Shown here piece after piece: positions 61,398 to 64,000 of a stretch of 64,000 nucleotides of DNA. Origin of the DNA: JASHPR01 sp963833885 (lineage in GTDB: Bacteria; Actinomycetota; Actinomycetes; Streptosporangiales; Streptosporangiaceae); contig CAWHZU010000005.1 in assembly GCA_963833885.1 (NCBI GenBank), forward strand, positions 62,001-126,000, in the 5' to 3' direction. The position numbers and the translations under genes are program-made. The notes beneath the pieces were generated by a model. It was not told the origin of the DNA, did no database searches, and saw nothing but the letters and a program-made list of their open reading frames with translations. The stretch's first letter is position 1; every line of letters begins with the position of its first letter.

Positions 61398-62133
61398 CGA
61401 GCGAATAGGCGACCATGACAACCGAGAAAGCACGATTGCTGACCCTGCCGAGGCCGCGGGTCCCGGCCCGGTCGATGCCCGCCACCTCCTGCTGGTCGGC
61501 GCGGGGCCCGGCCTTGGAACGGCCGTGGCACGTCGCTTCGCCGTGGGCGGCTACCGGGTAACCCTGCTGGCGCGTAGCCCGGATGGTCTCAGCAACATGG
61601 CGGGCAGCCTGGCCGACACCGGCGCCACGATCAGCACCATCGCGGCCGATGCCAGCGATCCCGATGGCCTGGGCGCCCGAGTGGGGGAGCTCTATCTCGG
61701 ACCTGGCGCACCGGGCGTCATCGTCTACAACGCCGTCGTGGGAGCTCCGGACCGGCTGCTGAGCTCGAGTGTCGCCCATCTCCAGACGGCGTATTCAGTA
61801 GATGTCATCAGCGCCATCGTCGTTGCGCAGGTGGCCGCCCCGGCCATGCGGGCTGCGGGCTTGGGGACGATCCTCGTCACCGGGGGCGGGTTCGCCGACC
61901 ACCCGATTCCGGCCCTTGCGACCGTTTCCCTGGGCAAGGCGGCTCTCCGGTCGGCCGCAACAATGCTCGGCGCTGATCTGGAACCGGACGGCATCCGTGT
62001 GGCCACGCTGACCATCGCAGGGCAGATAGCTGCAGGTACTTCCTTTGACCCGGACCGCATCGCCGAACGCTACTGGGAGGTCGTCCACCTGGACGGTCCA
62101 TGGCAGGCTGAATTCCGATTTACCGGCGAATAG
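61390..62133 (+). CDS. Short-chain dehydrogenase-like protein
   Basis: A 247-residue Rossmann-fold protein: LLLVGAGPGLGTAVARRFAV (NAD(P) binding), VVGAPDRLLSSSVAHLQTAY. The usual YxxxK appears as PALATVSLGKAALRSAATML, with Ser in place of the catalytic Tyr, so oxidoreductase activity is uncertain. It follows TetR with an eight-base overlap and AAAGGA before the ATG, forming one operon. Confidence 0.8.
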   Translation: MPDERIGDHDNRESTIADPAEAAGPGPVDARHLLLVGAGPGLGTAVARRFAVGGYRVTLLARSPDGLSNMAGSLADTGATISTIAADASDPDGLGARVGELYLGPGAPGVIVYNAVVGAPDRLLSSSVAHLQTAYSVDVISAIVVAQVAAPAMRAAGLGTILVTGGGFADHPIPALATVSLGKAALRSAATMLGADLEPDGIRVATLTIAGQIAAGTSFDPDRIAERYWEVVHLDGPWQAEFRFTGE

Positions 62134-62345
62134 CCGACGTCTTAGGGATCTACGTGATCTGACCAGCCTGTTCGTGAGTTCCTCCGGCTGAACCCCTTCG
62201 CCAAGCGATAAGGCCGGGCCACCCGGGGAATCACACCTCAGGGCCCGCAGATCGGCGGCGTAGCGGGTTCCCGCCGCATGCGCGCAGCCCGCCGACGCGA
62301 TCACCGACGTCGACGGCCCGCCGCACCATCGAGCAAGGAGGATCC

Positions 62346-63170
62346 ATGGGCACGATCACCACCACCGATGGCACCGAGATCTTCTACAAGGACTGGGGAT
62401 CAGGCCAGCCCATCGTGTTCAGTCACGGCTGGCCGCTGTCGGCCGATGACTGGGACACGGCGATGATGTTCTTCCTGCTGCACGGCTACCGCGTCATCGC
62501 CCATGACCGGCGCGGCCACGGCCGGTCCACCCAGACCTCCGGCGGCCACGACATGGACCACTACGCCGATGACCTCGCCGCGGTCACCGCACACCTCGAC
62601 CTGCACGACGCCATTCACGTCGGCCACTCGACCGGCGGCGGCGAAGTTGCCCACTACATCGCCCGCAACGGCGAGGACCGGGTGGCCCGGGCTGTGCTGA
62701 TCAGCTCGGTGCCGCCGCTGATGCTCAAGACCGACGCCAACCCCGGCGGCCTGCCCAAGGACGTCTTCGACGGACTCCAGGAACAGGTGGCAACCAACCG
62801 CTCGCGGTTCTACCGCGACTTCGCGTCCGGGCCGTTCTACGGTTACAACCGCCCCGGCGCCGAGCCATCGGAAGCGATCATCGACAACTGGTGGCGGCAG
62901 GGCATGATGGGCGGCGCGAAAGCCCACTACGACGGCATCGTCGCGTTCTCCCAGACCGACTTCACCGGCGACCTGAAGAAGATCACCGTGCCCGTGCTCG
63001 TCATGCACGGCGATGATGACCAGGTCGTTCCCTACGCCGACTCCGGGCCGCTGACCGCCAAGCTGGTGCAGAACGGGACGCTGAAGACCTACCACGGCTA
63101 CCCGCACGGCATGCCCACCACCCACGCCGACGTCATCAACGCCGACCTGCTGGCCTGGCTGCAAGCCTGA
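62346..63170 (+). CDS. Alpha/beta hydrolase (non-haem haloperoxidase-like)
   Basis: A 274-residue enzyme. VFSHGWPLSADDWDTAMMFF (oxyanion region), the nucleophile elbow GHSTGGGEVAHYIA, the Asp in VMHGDDDQVVPYADSG and the His in GYPHGMPTTHAD are all present. This is the cofactor-free chloroperoxidase/perhydrolase branch, though most members are esterases in vivo. AGGAGGAT precedes the ATG. Stand-alone. Confidence 0.9.
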   Translation: MGTITTTDGTEIFYKDWGSGQPIVFSHGWPLSADDWDTAMMFFLLHGYRVIAHDRRGHGRSTQTSGGHDMDHYADDLAAVTAHLDLHDAIHVGHSTGGGEVAHYIARNGEDRVARAVLISSVPPLMLKTDANPGGLPKDVFDGLQEQVATNRSRFYRDFASGPFYGYNRPGAEPSEAIIDNWWRQGMMGGAKAHYDGIVAFSQTDFTGDLKKITVPVLVMHGDDDQVVPYADSGPLTAKLVQNGTLKTYHGYPHGMPTTHADVINADLLAWLQA

Positions 63171-63258
63171 CCCCAGCCGCCGCGACCGGCAACGCAGCCC
63201 AGCCGTCCCGGCCAAGCCCTGGCCCAAGACAGCCCCAGAGCTTGGCCGAGGGCGCGAA

Positions 63259-63280
63259 GTGGTACAGTATCTTGTACCAC
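63259..63280 (+). promoter_or_regulatory. YefM operator palindrome
   Basis: GTGGTACA (63259-63266) and TGTACCAC (63273-63280), six-base spacer, 20 bases before the antitoxin start. It contains TGTAC-type half-sites like those bound by YefM in known systems. Confidence 0.7.
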
Positions 63281-63299
63281 TAACAGAGGGCTGGCCGTC

Positions 63300-63578
63300 A
63301 TGTCGATCACCGCGAGCGAGGCGCGCAAAGCACTCTTCCCGCTGATCAAGAAGGTCAACGAGGACCACGACGCCATCGAGATCGTCTCCAAGCACGGCAA
63401 TGCCGTCCTGGTCTCGGCCGAGGACTACGCCGCTCTGCGCGAGGGCGCCTACCTGCTCCGCTCGCCGGCCAACGCCCGCCGGCTGCTTAAGGCCTACGAG
63501 AACGCCCTCGACGGCGTCCACGTAGCCGAACATGACCTTGTCGACTCCGATGCGGCGGGCCCCGGCAGCGCCCAGTGA
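63300..63578 (+). CDS. yefM: YefM-like antitoxin
   Basis: A 92-residue Phd/YefM protein: MSITASEARKALFPLIKKVN, then IEIVSKHGNAVLVSAEDYAA and a disordered C-terminal tail that in the family wraps around the toxin. It overlaps the toxin by four bases (GTGA). It neutralises YoeB and, with it, represses the operon at the upstream palindrome. Confidence 0.9.
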   Translation: MSITASEARKALFPLIKKVNEDHDAIEIVSKHGNAVLVSAEDYAALREGAYLLRSPANARRLLKAYENALDGVHVAEHDLVDSDAAGPGSAQ

Positions 63579-63829
63579 GGCTGGTATTCGAGGACCAGGG
63601 CTGGGAGGACTACACCTCCTGGCTCAAGACCGACCGCAAGATGCTCGCACGGATCAACCGGCTGATCGAAGACACCAAGCGGGATCCATTCAGCGGTATC
63701 GGCAAACCCGAACCGCTCAAGTACCACCTGCCTGGGGCCTGGTCACGGCGGATCGACGACGAGCACCGCCTCGTCTACATCGTCACCGAAGCAGAGATCA
63801 TCATTCTCGCAGCCCGCTATCGCTACTGA
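63575..63829 (+). CDS. yoeB: YoeB-like toxin (Txe/YoeB family mRNA interferase)
   Basis: An 84-residue RelE-fold ribosome-dependent RNase: FEDQGWEDYTSWLKTDRKML, KYHLPGAWSRRIDDEHRLVY, ending AARYRY with the C-terminal aromatic residues and His/Arg residues required in this family. GTG start overlapping the antitoxin stop. It cleaves mRNA in the ribosomal A site when free of YefM. Confidence 0.92.
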   Translation: MRLVFEDQGWEDYTSWLKTDRKMLARINRLIEDTKRDPFSGIGKPEPLKYHLPGAWSRRIDDEHRLVYIVTEAEIIILAARYRY

Positions 63830-63857
63830 CCTCACCACACGATCAGCGAAGATAGAA

Positions 63858-63899
63858 GGCGCCCTCAGGTTCGGCCGTCGCCGGATTCCTGAGGGCGCC
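63858..63899 (+). terminator. Hairpin after the toxin-antitoxin operon
   Basis: Perfect 12-base stem GGCGCCCTCAGG / CCTGAGGGCGCC with an 18-base loop, 29 bases after the yoeB stop. No U-run. It could also act on the minus strand. Confidence 0.6.
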
Positions 63900-63920
63900 C
63901 GCAGTGCGTCTCCAGGATCG

Positions 63921-63962
63921 CTAGAAAGCAACCCTTGGAGGCGTCTGACGATTAGTGAACAT
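63921..63962 (-). other. 13-codon ORF with a strong ribosome binding site
   Basis: MFTNRQTPPRVAF, preceded by AAGGAGGT about seven bases upstream of the ATG and followed on the same strand by the 12-base hairpin at 63858-63899. It may be a leader peptide or the damaged start of a gene beyond the window. Confidence 0.35.
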
Positions 63963-64000
63963 CGCGGGCACCTCCTTCCTGATGCAGAGGACATATCTTG

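Noticed and set aside
63743..63994. 83-codon minus-strand frame opposite yoeB
   Set aside because: Overlaps the clear YoeB toxin and the terminator, and contains no recognisable domain.

Overview
The window is actinomycete chromosomal DNA: about 70% G+C, GTG/TTG starts, four-base ATGA/GTGA start-stop overlaps, a roadblock/DUF742/GTPase conservon, a mycothiol-dependent-enzyme relative, a mycoredoxin-like glutaredoxin and several actinomycete-specific small proteins. The genus cannot be fixed from the sequence; a Streptosporangiales- or Streptomycetales-like organism fits.

Layout. 0-2.2 kb: a conservon (broken histidine kinase, roadblock, DUF742, GTPase). 2.2-7.6 kb, minus strand: kdpFABC potassium pump operon with a 29-residue membrane ORF at its head and KdpE at its end but no KdpD. 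7.7-12 kb: a secreted peptidoglycan-binding protein, an HlyD-like membrane protein and a membrane glycosyltransferase. 12.1-14.5 kb: a YtrA-type GntR/ABC exporter operon under a visible operator. 14.6-19.3 kb: HAD, GNAT and VOC genes, a hipBA module with three operator-like palindromes, a glutaredoxin. 19.4-23 kb: CorA, topoisomerase IB, an exosortase-like membrane protein followed by a six-copy 22-bp tandem array and a tiny membrane protein. 23-30.7 kb: acyl-CoA and oxidoreductase genes, including two aldo/keto reductases.

30.9-39.8 kb is foreign or damaged. It is bracketed by a 22-bp inverted repeat (21/22 identical). Its left 3.2 kb is an extremely A+T-rich, low-complexity tract; its right 5.5 kb carries a conjugative-element gene set (replication-relaxation-type protein, small membrane protein, FtsK/TraB-like translocase, J-domain protein, 49-residue protein, large serine recombinase). 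Nearly all of these genes are broken by many small indels. The decay of quality toward the A+T-rich tract makes an unreliable consensus the leading explanation, but a genuine island is not excluded.

40-48.5 kb: a PadR-controlled ABC exporter with a strong palindromic operator, a remnant of an aldo/keto reductase, a TPR protein with a decayed zincin domain, an ECF sigma factor with a membrane partner, an FAD oxidoreductase. 48.4-64 kb: a metabolic and regulatory region (metallo-beta-lactamase fold, SnoaL, two HSL-type hydrolases, a MalT-like LuxR regulator, MarR, HIT-like, MFS, amidohydrolase, SDRs, TetR, haloperoxidase-like hydrolase), ending with a YefM/YoeB toxin-antitoxin pair with its operator and terminator.

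At least six genes outside the element also show a single apparent frameshift (near 170, 18318, 19618, 53300, 56780 and 60027). This pattern points to residual indel errors and lowers confidence that any of them is a true pseudogene.
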